Position numbers and translations under genes: made by a program
In this document: one piece after another, positions 13,418 to 21,973 of the stretch
Numbering within the stretch: position 1 is the first letter of the stretch
How the letters are laid out: every line of letters begins with the position of its first letter
DNA from: Candidatus Methanoperedens sp.
Lineage (GTDB): Archaea > Halobacteriota > Methanosarcinia > Methanosarcinales > Methanoperedenaceae
Assembly: GCA_026552855.1 (NCBI GenBank)
Contig: JAPMTX010000166.1
Location: forward strand, 1-32,705
Direction: 5' to 3'
DNA length: 32,705 nucleotides
The notes under the pieces: generated by a model
Databases searched by the model: none
What the model was told of the DNA's origin: nothing
What the model saw: only the letters and a program-made list of their open reading frames with translations

Positions 13418-15595
13418 TTATTTGACCCGGTATATCTCTGTATATTCTCTATAAACCCTATCGAAGTATCGTTCATCCTCGAATTTATCAAGCCCGGTTT
13501 CGTATTTTGCAAGTTCATTTTCCCCGACATAGATATACTGAACATCGTATTTTTTCAGAAGCAGGAGGGACTCGTTTATGTCTTTGGTAGAGTATATCTT
13601 ATTGATGCCGCTCTCTCTTTCATTGACCTTGTCCCAGTTATAATTCCACACAATCTCATGGGATTTCCAGCCAAGAACAGTCGGTATGCCGGTCATAGTG
13701 GCTATGGGCGAGGAATACTCGTATGCTTCACCCGGGGCTTCAAGGATGACGGGAGTTCCCTGTATGTTCTTATTTATCCACTGTATCGCCGCGTAATCGC
13801 CCCGGTGCATGCTCTGCATGTATTTTGTCCCATCAAGAGTACCATTCCCGGTGTTGCCGAATATTTTCGCCCCGGCACCTGATGTCCAGCTTACGGTAGA
13901 AGCGATGGGGTGCACAAGTGAGGCGAACACAAGGAGAATCAGGATTGCAGTCCATGCGGCATATGCTGTTTTCATATGCCTGCGCACATAGTAGACACCA
14001 TATGCAGATGCCACCCCCCATAGAAACCAGACCTGGAGGTAGAGCTTCATCTGGGTGTTGAACCTCTGTAAGGGCATGGCATCAACGACGTAGAGAACCT
14101 CAGGGAAAAGTGCGACAAGACCGCCTGCCACTATGAGAAGGAATGAGAAGCATTCTTCATGCCGCCCTCTTTGCTTCACGGCGCCGCAGGCAGCCAGGAT
14201 TACAATGGCGGCAAGCAGTGGAAGCAACTGGAAATCCCATACCTGTGCGATTACGAGAGACAGGAAGAATGTAGAAGCCGCGTAAAGTACTGTGGATCCA
14301 CTTTCTCTATTCACAGCGTAGTAAATAGAGAGATAAGATGCTATAATGAATACGAAAAGCCCGAAGACTTCCAGGAAGTTCGGAAGTTGCGTTCTCTGGA
14401 CTGTCACCGGGAGTATGCCGAGGAATCCTCCGCTATTGCGGGCAGCATAGTAAGGGATATAGAAAATGATGCTCATCAAAGCGGCTATTCCTCCGTTCTT
14501 TATCATATCCTTAAAGCTTCTGCCAGTATCCGCATACTTTTCACCGGCTTTAATGAACAGGACAAAGCAGAAAACTGCAAGATAGGCGGGATATTCCCAG
14601 ACATCAAGCCCCGCAAAGAACCCAAGGCTGAGCGCCGCGATGATAAATAGCGGGCTTGATATTCCTGCCTGCCTGTCTTTTAGCAGTCCAAGGTAAAGCA
14701 AAAGGAGCATGAGCTGGAAGGAGAAACCTATTATCTGTGCATGGAGGTTACCGTGGACAAAGGCATAATAGGGATAGAAAACAAAGGTCTGTGGTATAAC
14801 GGTCGTCACCGCGGTCCAGAAATCAAAATCATACAGCCACTGCAACAGGTTGGGGGATAAGACAGGCGCATAGTGAATGAACCCTCCGGTAGAGTGCATA
14901 AGATAGGCAAGCAATTGCAGGAATCCTGAGAGCATTCCTGATATTGAGACAAAGACTGCGGCTGTGATACCGTAAAATGACCTCTGCGTGAGATTATAGC
15001 CAATGCCGTATGCTGCGCTTGCAGTGAGACCAAAAAAGGTCGCCACGGCAAGATTATAGGTAATGTTTGAAGGTATACCTGAGAGAACAGTCAGGATGGC
15101 AGCCTCAAGCTGCCCGAAGTAGTAATAATTAAGTGTCTCACCTGCAAGCCAGGGGTCAGCCGGAGGAAGATAGGCACTGTGAAGGATTGATTGCAGGAAA
15201 GCGTAATCCATGAAATCCTCCGAGGCTGCAGCAAGGATATCGGGCTTACGGGAGAGTATGAATGCCATGGCAGAAAAAGCCACCAGAAAGATGAGTTCTG
15301 CTTTTAGCACATCTTTTCTCCCGGGAAACGCCGGTTTTTTCCTGATCAGCACAAGAACAGATATGAGGAGCAGGATTATGAGAGCTATTGCTATGCTTAT
15401 CTGTCCGAACCTGAGCAAGTGAAGGCTTGGAGGAAGCCAGGTGAAATATGTGATAAGCAGGATTCCAAGAAGCTTTGAGACTGTATAGCCCCTGTCAGGG
15501 AGCCACCGGCAAAGGTAAGATGCAATGGGAAGGGCGAGGAAGCCAGTTGATTCGATGACCAATAACCATATAAAAACAGAGGTAATTTCGTCCAT
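13418..15595 (-). CDS. DUF2298 multi-pass membrane protein
   Basis: A 725-residue protein with about a dozen or more transmembrane helices, matching the DUF2298 (Chlor_Arch_YYY) family of archaea and chloroflexi. 'FMDYAFLQSILHSAYLPPADPWLAGETLNYYYFGQ' (about 127-162) is the family hallmark. An acidic residue pair and large loops give it a GT-C glycosyltransferase look, and the C-terminal 'KKYDVQYIYVGENELAKY' is a soluble domain. A sugar transferase acting on lipid-linked glycans is plausible but unproven. SD-like GGAG precedes the ATG at 15595. Confidence 0.85.
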   Translation of the reverse strand: MDEITSVFIWLLVIESTGFLALPIASYLCRWLPDRGYTVSKLLGILLITYFTWLPPSLHLLRFGQISIAIALIILLLISVLVLIRKKPAFPGRKDVLKAELIFLVAFSAMAFILSRKPDILAAASEDFMDYAFLQSILHSAYLPPADPWLAGETLNYYYFGQLEAAILTVLSGIPSNITYNLAVATFFGLTASAAYGIGYNLTQRSFYGITAAVFVSISGMLSGFLQLLAYLMHSTGGFIHYAPVLSPNLLQWLYDFDFWTAVTTVIPQTFVFYPYYAFVHGNLHAQIIGFSFQLMLLLLYLGLLKDRQAGISSPLFIIAALSLGFFAGLDVWEYPAYLAVFCFVLFIKAGEKYADTGRSFKDMIKNGGIAALMSIIFYIPYYAARNSGGFLGILPVTVQRTQLPNFLEVFGLFVFIIASYLSIYYAVNRESGSTVLYAASTFFLSLVIAQVWDFQLLPLLAAIVILAACGAVKQRGRHEECFSFLLIVAGGLVALFPEVLYVVDAMPLQRFNTQMKLYLQVWFLWGVASAYGVYYVRRHMKTAYAAWTAILILLVFASLVHPIASTVSWTSGAGAKIFGNTGNGTLDGTKYMQSMHRGDYAAIQWINKNIQGTPVILEAPGEAYEYSSPIATMTGIPTVLGWKSHEIVWNYNWDKVNERESGINKIYSTKDINESLLLLKKYDVQYIYVGENELAKYETGLDKFEDERYFDRVYREYTEIYRVK

Positions 15596-15627
15596 CTCCT
15601 GTACTCCTCTTTTGTATACTATTCATT

Positions 15628-15640
15628 GGCTTAATAAGCC
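15628..15640. promoter_or_regulatory. 13-base palindrome in the DUF2298/thiI divergent gap
   Basis: GGCTTA-A-TAAGCC, a perfect inverted repeat with a one-base centre, lies 33 bases before the DUF2298 start and about 25 bases ahead of the thiI TATA box 'tttaaaaa' (15665-15672). It is a candidate operator. Confidence 0.3.
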
Positions 15641-15739
15641 TTTTGCAGATTTGATGTAGAAATGTTTAAAAACGAATGCCGTTTATAGGGTATCAGCAAA
15701 ATCAGATAGAAAGATTATTTAATAAAAAGGTGAAAGATA

Positions 15740-16906
15740 TTGGATTTTCCTGATGTAATTTTAGTAAGATACGATGAACTTGCCCTGAAAAGCAATAAGG
15801 TCAGATCAAGATTTGAACAGATGCTGATAAAGAACCTGAAGGCGATGCTCGACGCAGACGGGTGCTCGTACTCCGGAATCAGCAAAGAGATGGGCAGAAT
15901 ATTCATACATACCGCAGACGAGAACGCCCTGAGAAGCGCAGCAAAGGTATTCGGCGTGGTATCTGCAAGCCCCGCTCATACCTGCGAGCCTTCGCTGGAA
16001 TCGACGGCGAAGCTCTGCGCTGATTTAGCGGATGGTATCCTCAAAGAGGGACAGTCCTTTGCTATAAGGGCGCGGCGCGCCGGAAACCACGATTTCACTT
16101 CTCATGATATAGCCGTAGCCTGCGGAAATGCGGTATTTGAAAATGTAAAGAGGAATATAAGGGTCGATCTCGAAAATCCCGACGTGGAGATATTTGCTGA
16201 GATCAGGCAGAAAAAAGCGTACGTCTTTACTGGATGGGAAAAGGGTGCCGGGGGATTGCCGATGGGAACCCAGGGAAAGATGGTTGCACTCATCTCAGGC
16301 GGCATAGATTCGCCCGTCGCAGCCTGGCTTATGATGAAGCGCGGCTGCGAGATCGTACCGCTGTATCTTAATAACGAGCCGTTCTCGGATGAGACGACAC
16401 GCGAGAGGGCGATACAGTGCATCGACGTGCTCCAGAAATGGTCACCGCAGAAAAAATTCACCATATACGAGGCTCCTCACGGCGAAAACCTCCTGGCATT
16501 CCTGAGCAACTGCGATAACAGGCTGAACTGCGTGCTGTGCAGGCGGATGATGTACCGCATCGCATCCGAGGTCCTGAAACTGGAGGGCGCGCATGGCATT
16601 ATCACAGGCTCCTCCCTCGGTCAGGTCGCATCCCAGACATCGCAGAACATGCTTGCTGAGATGTACGGCATGGAATATCCCATCTATCATCCCCTCATAG
16701 GGCTGGATAAGCTTGAGATAACTGATATCGCACGGATGATCGGCACATTTGAGCCTTCGACGAAGCCAGCCACATGCTGCATGGCAGTGCCTGAGTACCC
16801 CTCAACAGCGGCTAAAACGCAGGAAGTGGTCGAGGCTGAGAAACTGATAGATGTACCTTCGCTTGTGGACGCAATGGTGAAGAACCTAAAGAAATTCACA
16901 CGCTAG
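15740..16906 (+). CDS. thiI: tRNA 4-thiouridine synthase / thiamine sulfur transferase
   Basis: A 388-residue enzyme that adenylates and thiolates uridine 8 in tRNA. It has an N-terminal ferredoxin-like and THUMP region (to about 165), then a PP-loop ATPase with 'SGGIDSP' (186-192). 'NCVLC' (Cys264, Cys267) is the archaeal CxxC pair thought to hold an Fe-S cluster, and the Cys346-Cys347 pair lies where the catalytic cysteine of ThiI is. There is no rhodanese domain, as usual in archaea. The start is TTG at 15740 with AGGTGA (15728-15733) upstream. Confidence 0.95.
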   Translation: MDFPDVILVRYDELALKSNKVRSRFEQMLIKNLKAMLDADGCSYSGISKEMGRIFIHTADENALRSAAKVFGVVSASPAHTCEPSLESTAKLCADLADGILKEGQSFAIRARRAGNHDFTSHDIAVACGNAVFENVKRNIRVDLENPDVEIFAEIRQKKAYVFTGWEKGAGGLPMGTQGKMVALISGGIDSPVAAWLMMKRGCEIVPLYLNNEPFSDETTRERAIQCIDVLQKWSPQKKFTIYEAPHGENLLAFLSNCDNRLNCVLCRRMMYRIASEVLKLEGAHGIITGSSLGQVASQTSQNMLAEMYGMEYPIYHPLIGLDKLEITDIARMIGTFEPSTKPATCCMAVPEYPSTAAKTQEVVEAEKLIDVPSLVDAMVKNLKKFTR

Positions 16907-16944
16907 ACCACGGGCGTTAGAACTGCTAGAACTACCTCTGTTCC

Positions 16945-18306
16945 TTATCTCATGAGCGTAAATACCAGATCGGTCAGCCTCTCAAAGGGTTTAACGGCAG
17001 GAAGGGCGTACCTGCCGAGCCATTTCTTCATACCGAACTGCACCTGTCCTTTCAGGATCGCAAATTTCATCTTGGTCTCGGAGAAGTCGGCATTGTAGAT
17101 GAGGGTATGGTCGGATACGATGCCACTCCGGGGCTCCCATTCCCTGTTTATCCTGTTCTTCACCCTCTCATAGAGAGCTGTGCCTGGAAGGGGATACGGC
17201 ATGGTGAAGGATAAGTAATCAAGAGGAAGTGAGGTGGCAAAACTCAGGGTATCCAGAACGGTCTTGTCTGTCTCACCCGGATAGCAGAGGATAAAGAATG
17301 CACCGGTTTTGAGACCTGCAGCATGGGCAGCATCTACTGCTCTGCGTGCCCTGTCTACTGTTATCTTTTTGTTCATCAGCTTAAGGATAGAATCATTGCC
17401 TGATTCTATCCCGAAGAATATCCTGTCGCAGCCAGCATCTTTCATAGCAGTCGCGGTATCCTTATCGATCGAATCCACCCTTCCCAGGCACTCCCATCTG
17501 AAATGGAGCCCTCTTCTTCTTATCTCCTCGCAAAACCCAAGAACCCGCTCGCGTCTGAGCGTGAATACATCATCAGCGAAATGTATCCTGTCGTATCCGA
17601 ATGAAAGCGCCTGCTCGACCTCATCTGCCACGTTCTCAGGCGACCTCTCGCGGTAGGAGAGATCAAAAACTGCATTGCTGCAGAATTCGCAACTGAAAGG
17701 GCAGCCCCTGGTAGTGATAATAGTAGTGGCGGCATATCCGGACCTTCTTTTCCAGTGCTCAATATAACTTTTGTTCGGGAGCAGGTCGCGCGCCGGAAAA
17801 GCTATCCCATCAAGGTTTGTCTCCAGCTCGCGGCGCCCGGTGAAAACATGTTTCGGTTCCCCCGTGCTTCTTCTGCGATACACGATTCCGGGTATGGAGC
17901 TAAAATCATGGTCGTCCTCATACGCACTGAGAATCTCCATCATGGCATGCTCCCCCTCTCCTCTCACCACGATGTCGAAATCATCCATGAAAGAGGCGGG
18001 GTCACATGAGGGCAGGGGTCCGCCTGCAATGAGTAAATCGCAGAAATCCCTCAAATATTTTGCGAACCAGACGCTCTCCTTCCGCATTGTCACCATGCTG
18101 TATATCCCGATAATATCAGCGCCTGAAGCCCTGGCTCTCCTCAGGGCATCCTCCCTGCCCAGGAAGGTACAGTCCAGAATACTGACATCGTGACCCGCTT
18201 TTCTGAGACTGGCAGCGACGTAAGCCACACCGAGAGGAGGAAAACGGAATATGGACCTGTCACCAGCTGGGTTGAAGTAAGGGTATATGAGGAGCACGGA
18301 GATCAT
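16945..18306 (-). CDS. B12-binding-type radical SAM protein
   Basis: A 453-residue protein of the B12-binding radical SAM group. An N-terminal Rossmann-type domain (about 1-135, 'FPPLGVAYVAASLRKAGHDVSILDC', 'IAGGPLPS') lacks a visible DxHxxG. The radical SAM core follows with CxxxCxxC (Cys202, Cys206, Cys209). Later pieces are 'IHFADDVFTLRRERV', 'FFGIESGNDSILKLMNKKIT' and 'GAFFILCYPGETDKT'. Relatives include methyltransferases and cyclases acting on lipids or tetrapyrroles. ATG 18306 is preferred over a longer frame to 18384 because it overlaps the preceding stop as ATGA. Last gene of a coupled trio. Confidence 0.88.
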   Translation of the reverse strand: MISVLLIYPYFNPAGDRSIFRFPPLGVAYVAASLRKAGHDVSILDCTFLGREDALRRARASGADIIGIYSMVTMRKESVWFAKYLRDFCDLLIAGGPLPSCDPASFMDDFDIVVRGEGEHAMMEILSAYEDDHDFSSIPGIVYRRRSTGEPKHVFTGRRELETNLDGIAFPARDLLPNKSYIEHWKRRSGYAATTIITTRGCPFSCEFCSNAVFDLSYRERSPENVADEVEQALSFGYDRIHFADDVFTLRRERVLGFCEEIRRRGLHFRWECLGRVDSIDKDTATAMKDAGCDRIFFGIESGNDSILKLMNKKITVDRARRAVDAAHAAGLKTGAFFILCYPGETDKTVLDTLSFATSLPLDYLSFTMPYPLPGTALYERVKNRINREWEPRSGIVSDHTLIYNADFSETKMKFAILKGQVQFGMKKWLGRYALPAVKPFERLTDLVFTLMR

Positions 18307-19178
18307 ATACGTGCGCTCCCTACATGGATGCAGTACGCGAAATGAACCGCATGCGGGGGCAGCACGTAAGCAAGCCCGGACCATGCAAGGCGGCTTTTGA
18401 TGAATTCCCGCCCCCTGAACATCCTTGACCCCTTTATTCCCTTTAGCGTGAACTTTATACCGTCCCTGGAATCAACAAATGATGCCTCATCCGCAGAGGT
18501 CTCATCCCATGTTCCTATTGCTTCTCCTGTAAGGGATATTCCGTTTGAATCACAGTATCGATCAAAACAGGTCGCGCCCTGCTCGTTCAGGATTATCACT
18601 TCACTGCATCCGTTCTTTTTCACCCTGCTTATATCTGCGCTGATGGATACTGTGCTCTCCTTTAGATCAATGGTGTATGTCACGCATACCAAGCCTGCCG
18701 AGACCACCTCATCGAATCCGGTTTCTACACCACAGATGCGGCTTACTGTTTTAAAAGCAGGCATAAGTATGCCCCTGAATCCGGGATGTTCCCGGTGCAG
18801 CCCGTGGAACCACTCTTTTATTTTGTAAAAGGCTTCGCTGTCGATCTTTTTGTTACCCACTATCGCCATCCTCTCCACGAGGTTCAGGTCATAATCGACC
18901 TTAATAACAACCGTATCTCTATTTTTTTCTGCGGTTACGTGCCTGCTGCCGGGGAAGACAGCCTCATGCCCGAACTTGAGAACAGGTACTCCGAATCCGA
19001 CCCCTTCCTCTGAAAGATCTTTATTTCTATAGATAAGCACAGGTCCTTTCTGGATCCTTGAGGAAGGGTAGTCCCCTGCTCTGCTGCCAATCAGGAGAGA
19101 TATTTCCCCTGATATTGGAATCCTTACCTGCTCAGTTGAAATATCACTTATGGATATATTATTGACAGGTACTTTCAT
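18303..19178 (-). CDS. uncharacterised protein between a membrane protein and a radical SAM enzyme
   Basis: A 291-residue protein I do not recognise. It starts 'MKVPVNNISISDIS' and appears soluble and mixed alpha/beta, without signal peptide or membrane helix. Two blocks stand out: 'EWFHGLHREHPGFRGILMPAFKTVSRICGVETG' and 'IKGSRMFRGREFIKSRLAWSGLAYVLPPHAVHF'. Cysteines are present but not in a CxxC pair. ATG 19178 overlaps the previous gene's TGA as ATGA and its own TGA overlaps the radical SAM ATG, so all three are made together. A substrate-related role with the radical SAM enzyme is likely but untested. Confidence 0.65.
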   Translation of the reverse strand: MKVPVNNISISDISTEQVRIPISGEISLLIGSRAGDYPSSRIQKGPVLIYRNKDLSEEGVGFGVPVLKFGHEAVFPGSRHVTAEKNRDTVVIKVDYDLNLVERMAIVGNKKIDSEAFYKIKEWFHGLHREHPGFRGILMPAFKTVSRICGVETGFDEVVSAGLVCVTYTIDLKESTVSISADISRVKKNGCSEVIILNEQGATCFDRYCDSNGISLTGEAIGTWDETSADEASFVDSRDGIKFTLKGIKGSRMFRGREFIKSRLAWSGLAYVLPPHAVHFAYCIHVGSARI

Positions 19179-19594
19179 ACCTGTCCCACCCATATCCGTA
19201 CATACAAATACAATCCAGAGAGCAGTGCAAATACCCATAAAGTGAATGAAAGCCTCATCACTGTCACTAACTTAACTCTCAGCTTTGCCACCCCTAAAAA
19301 GACCAGGTTTATGTATGTCCACAGAGCGATAACTGCAAGCCCCAGCGTATGATGTGCCAGCATTTCGCCTTTGAAAAATATGCCTGGAGTTCCATGTTCA
19401 AGATAGCCGAGCAATGAAGGCAGCATCACACTGGCTATAGCTATTATCTGTATCGGGACGGCTATTCTCATGGTCATGCAGTGCCTTCCAAGTTCCCTCT
19501 TTTTTGCGAGATACGCTGCTCCGGATACAATTATTATTAGCAGTATCTGGACGGCAAGGTTTGCCATTGCGAGAGTCTTAACTTCAATAACCAT
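19175..19594 (-). CDS. four-helix membrane protein (DUF420-like)
   Basis: A 139-residue protein with four predicted helices (about 11-30, 43-63, 83-102 and 112-135). His38, His67, His81 and His82 lie near helix ends. The layout resembles DUF420 and similar small cytochrome-like membrane proteins, so heme or quinone contact is possible but unproved. It is the first of three genes with ATGA overlaps, ahead of an unknown protein and a radical SAM enzyme. ATG 19594 follows GGGTGAAAG closely; ATG 19567 is an alternative start. Confidence 0.65.
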   Translation of the reverse strand: MVIEVKTLAMANLAVQILLIIIVSGAAYLAKKRELGRHCMTMRIAVPIQIIAIASVMLPSLLGYLEHGTPGIFFKGEMLAHHTLGLAVIALWTYINLVFLGVAKLRVKLVTVMRLSFTLWVFALLSGLYLYVRIWVGQV

Positions 19595-19642
19595 CTTTCA
19601 CCCGGTAGGTTCCCACGGCAGCAGGAAATTCGGAAAATGTTT

Positions 19643-20155
19643 TTAACAATGGATTGGTGCAGAAGTTATAAAAGTCTTATGCCGTCTTTTGAGAAAGTGC
19701 AATGGAATGTATGCTAATAATACCATCAATACCTCAAACCCCGCAGTTTCTTTTGGCAATTTCCCGCGGGATTCTTTTATCAGCGCCACCATATCTTCTG
19801 GATCGAGGTAACCGACATGCCTCGCAGTCTCTTTCCCCTGAGGGTCCAGGAATACAACAGTGGGATAATAGGCTATACCGTACTTGCTCTCGATATCGAT
19901 CCTTTTCTGTGTATCAACCTTTATTGCGACAAAATCCGCCATCTCCGAGACCACCCGCGGATCGGGGTACGTCCCCTCCTCCATGGCAATGCACGGCTGG
20001 CACCAGTCTGCATAGAAATCCATGATGACAGGCTTGTCCACCGCTCCTGCCGTTAGGATGCCCTCCTCGTAGGTGAACCAGCGCGTGGGTTCTGCTGCGG
20101 CAAGCGTAAACGACATTGAAAGAAAAAATAGCAGATGCATTTTTATGGATTTCAT
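19643..20155 (-). CDS. secreted thioredoxin-like protein with archaeosortase-like tail
   Basis: A 170-residue exported thioredoxin-fold protein. A signal peptide (about 1-21) is followed by a DsbD-gamma-like domain with 'DFYADWCQPC' (redox cysteines 52 and 55) and the cis-proline segment 'YYPTVVFLDPQGKE'. The C-terminus has an 'AGFE' segment, a hydrophobic stretch and 'KRRHK', resembling PGF-CTERM sorting signals. It probably keeps extracytoplasmic thiols reduced, perhaps for c-type cytochrome maturation. The neighbouring minus-strand trio starts 49 bases further on. Confidence 0.8.
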   Translation of the reverse strand: MKSIKMHLLFFLSMSFTLAAAEPTRWFTYEEGILTAGAVDKPVIMDFYADWCQPCIAMEEGTYPDPRVVSEMADFVAIKVDTQKRIDIESKYGIAYYPTVVFLDPQGKETARHVGYLDPEDMVALIKESRGKLPKETAGFEVLMVLLAYIPLHFLKRRHKTFITSAPIHC

Positions 20156-20305
20156 TGCAGAAGATTTGACTCTCGAATATAAATCTTATTCGAAAAAGAT
20201 TGCTTTTATCTCTATATAAGCATAGCAGCTACAAATATAATCATAATCCCGGAATTGGAGATTCTTCCCCGGGTTCCCGGCAGTATCACAAGGTTATTAA
20301 AAATA

Positions 20306-20314
20306 TTTATATAA
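20306..20314 (+). promoter_or_regulatory. TATA box of the leaderless small membrane gene
   Basis: 'tttatataa' is centred 27 bases before the ATG at 20337, which predicts a leaderless mRNA. No SD is present, which agrees. Confidence 0.55.
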
Positions 20315-20336
20315 TCAGGATGAGAATCAGAATCTT

Positions 20337-20558
20337 ATGAAAAGAGTATTGTTTATATCGGGAATAATAATCTTCGCGATTGGCGGCTTTTTTTTCATGG
20401 CAGGTTATAATGGCATTCAGGAACTGGCACTCAAATTTACAATATATTCTCAGGAAGCGTACCAGCAATATAAAACCATGGAGATTGCAGGCGGCATATC
20501 GGCTGTTATAGGTATACTGATAGCTTTAGCGGGAATATTTGAGAAAAACGATCATTAG
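20337..20558 (+). CDS. small two-helix membrane protein, probably leaderless
   Basis: A 73-residue protein with helix 1 at about 3-25 ('VLFISGIIIFAIGGFFFMAGY') and helix 2 at about 50-68, joined by a polar 'FTIYSQEAYQQYKTMEI' loop. No family is recognised. The TATA box is exactly spaced for a start at the ATG, so expression from its own leaderless promoter is likely. Convergent with the minus-strand gene ending at 20603. Confidence 0.6.
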   Translation: MKRVLFISGIIIFAIGGFFFMAGYNGIQELALKFTIYSQEAYQQYKTMEIAGGISAVIGILIALAGIFEKNDH

Positions 20559-20602
20559 AACGGTTAAGGCATTTGCTGATTTGAATTATAGGAGCATCTG
20601 GT

Positions 20603-20941
20603 TCATCCGCGTCCATCTGCGGTTTTAATAGCTTTCGTTTTAGTATCCGTCTGTACAGCCGTCTCCCCCAGCACCCTCTTCACAAGCGGCGCATCCCCGA
20701 ACACATCCTCTCTCTTGCCCTTCCCGTTGATATAGACTGCTACCAGAGTTATTGTAAGACCGATAGAGGGGTTAGCTTCGGTAACGCTCATGCCCACAAG
20801 TGCTATTGCGCCTGCCAGCATGCCCCGTAGCGCGCCTTTCCTGTACGATTCTATCTTCGTCCTTCGATATATGCGGATATCACGCAAGGTAAGGAAGATT
20901 ATGGAGAAAAAACCGAAAACTGCGATATATGTGTATATCAT
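20603..20941 (-). CDS. membrane protein coupled to the HARP RNase P gene
   Basis: A 112-residue protein with an N-terminal helix (about 2-20), a basic stretch '[14 protein letters not shown]', and two more hydrophobic segments (about 40-55 and 60-72); the tail is hydrophilic. No family is known to me. Its ATG overlaps the TGA of the HARP gene (ATGA, 20938-20941), so the two are translated together. The pairing of a membrane protein with an RNase is notable; whether they interact is unknown. Confidence 0.6.
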   Translation of the reverse strand: MIYTYIAVFGFFSIIFLTLRDIRIYRRTKIESYRKGALRGMLAGAIALVGMSVTEANPSIGLTITLVAVYINGKGKREDVFGDAPLVKRVLGETAVQTDTKTKAIKTADGRG

Positions 20942-21633
20942 ACCATGCTTGCTAATTTCTCAGGTTTTGTTCGCTTAAGGTACTCTTTTATCATCGCAGG
21001 GAAGGATTTTGCGTTCACAAAGCGCAGACCGAGCTGCTCAGCCCATTTCTGGATGCCGATATCGCTTGCCACGACCGCGGCATCAAGCTCTTTTGCAAGC
21101 AGCAGCACGTCGATATCCGGCGCGCTGTCCAGGATACCGTAGCGCAAAGCGTTCCTGTATTTATCCCTGAACTTGCTTATGGTCTCGCCGATGACATGGC
21201 GCTCTATTTCAGGCTCGATCTCATGCCTGGTTTTTGCCTTGGTGGTCCTGAAAAGGCATTCTGTGGCAGCCTCCCATATCGCCTCCTCAGCCACGTCCAT
21301 GCCTTTGTTTATCCTTCCGCGCATGAAATCGACGTAATCGTAGAATATCTTGGACGGTATCTTGACCTCGTACCTGTCAGGTGTCTTTTTAACAAGCCAG
21401 GTGTCTATCTTGGCAAGCGTCTCCTCGTCGCACCCGTTGTTCTTCGCGAAATCCCTCATCTCATTGTACACCGAAGGGAACGGTATATAGCAGCTTATTC
21501 CCAGGTGCAGGCGCGCCTCGGCTATGATATCGAGGATACCTCCCATGGCGACACATAGCGTTCCTCCCTCAAGCTCCCTCGTCTGGGTATCGGTGAGCGC
21601 GCTGGTATCTAAAACGAATCGCTGGCGAATCAT
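20938..21633 (-). CDS. protein-only RNase P, HARP type (RNA ligase partner family)
   Basis: A 231-residue PIN-like nuclease of the family once called RNA ligase partner protein (UPF0278), now known as HARP, homologues of Aquifex RNase P, which cleave tRNA 5' leaders without RNA. The catalytic start '[12 protein letters not shown]' has Asp9; '[28 protein letters not shown]' near the C-terminus supplies further acidic residues. The central helical insertion '[16 protein letters not shown]' is family-typical. Archaea with HARP normally also have RNA-based RNase P, so this one may be accessory. No RNA ligase gene is adjacent. Confidence 0.9.
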   Translation of the reverse strand: MIRQRFVLDTSALTDTQTRELEGGTLCVAMGGILDIIAEARLHLGISCYIPFPSVYNEMRDFAKNNGCDEETLAKIDTWLVKKTPDRYEVKIPSKIFYDYVDFMRGRINKGMDVAEEAIWEAATECLFRTTKAKTRHEIEPEIERHVIGETISKFRDKYRNALRYGILDSAPDIDVLLLAKELDAAVVASDIGIQKWAEQLGLRFVNAKSFPAMIKEYLKRTKPEKLASMV

Positions 21634-21740
21634 ATTATATAATTATCTTTATCGAGCTAAGAAACTTTCGGAGAGGGGAAAGGTTTATCAACAAACGGAA
21701 TTATTGTGAGGCTACACAAACTCACTGGAGGACAAATCAC

Positions 21741-21917
21741 ATGGGAAAAACCGGCACAACAAAATGGGGCAGGATAAAGCACCGGAAAGGACAGGTTATA
21801 CTTGTCCCGGAAGCTGAACTCACCCACAAACGCCCGGGTCCTGCGCAGAGGTACACATCAGCAGGCTCAAAGCGCAGGAAGATAGCACGCTCACCAAAAG
21901 CTGTTGTTAAGGCGTAA
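21741..21917 (+). CDS. small basic archaeal protein (possibly DUF5350)
   Basis: A 58-residue, highly basic protein beginning 'MGKTGTTKWGRIKHRKGQV', with 'ELTHKRPGPAQRYTSAG' and a Lys/Arg-rich end. GGAGG (21727-21731) sits nine bases before the ATG, so it is well supported despite its size. I believe it matches a short methanogen family (DUF5350) but could not confirm. Charge suggests RNA or ribosome binding. It lies alone between the HARP gene and PAP2. Confidence 0.75.
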   Translation: MGKTGTTKWGRIKHRKGQVILVPEAELTHKRPGPAQRYTSAGSKRRKIARSPKAVVKA

Positions 21918-21973
21918 TCTTTTTTGATATCGGATAGACTGCCTCTGGCGTCTATCTGCACCTGGTTTCTGGT

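Noticed and set aside
18307..18384. N-terminal 26-residue extension of the radical SAM protein
   Set aside because: It would overlap the preceding gene by 82 bases, and the Rossmann domain begins right at ATG 18306, which forms an ATGA overlap.
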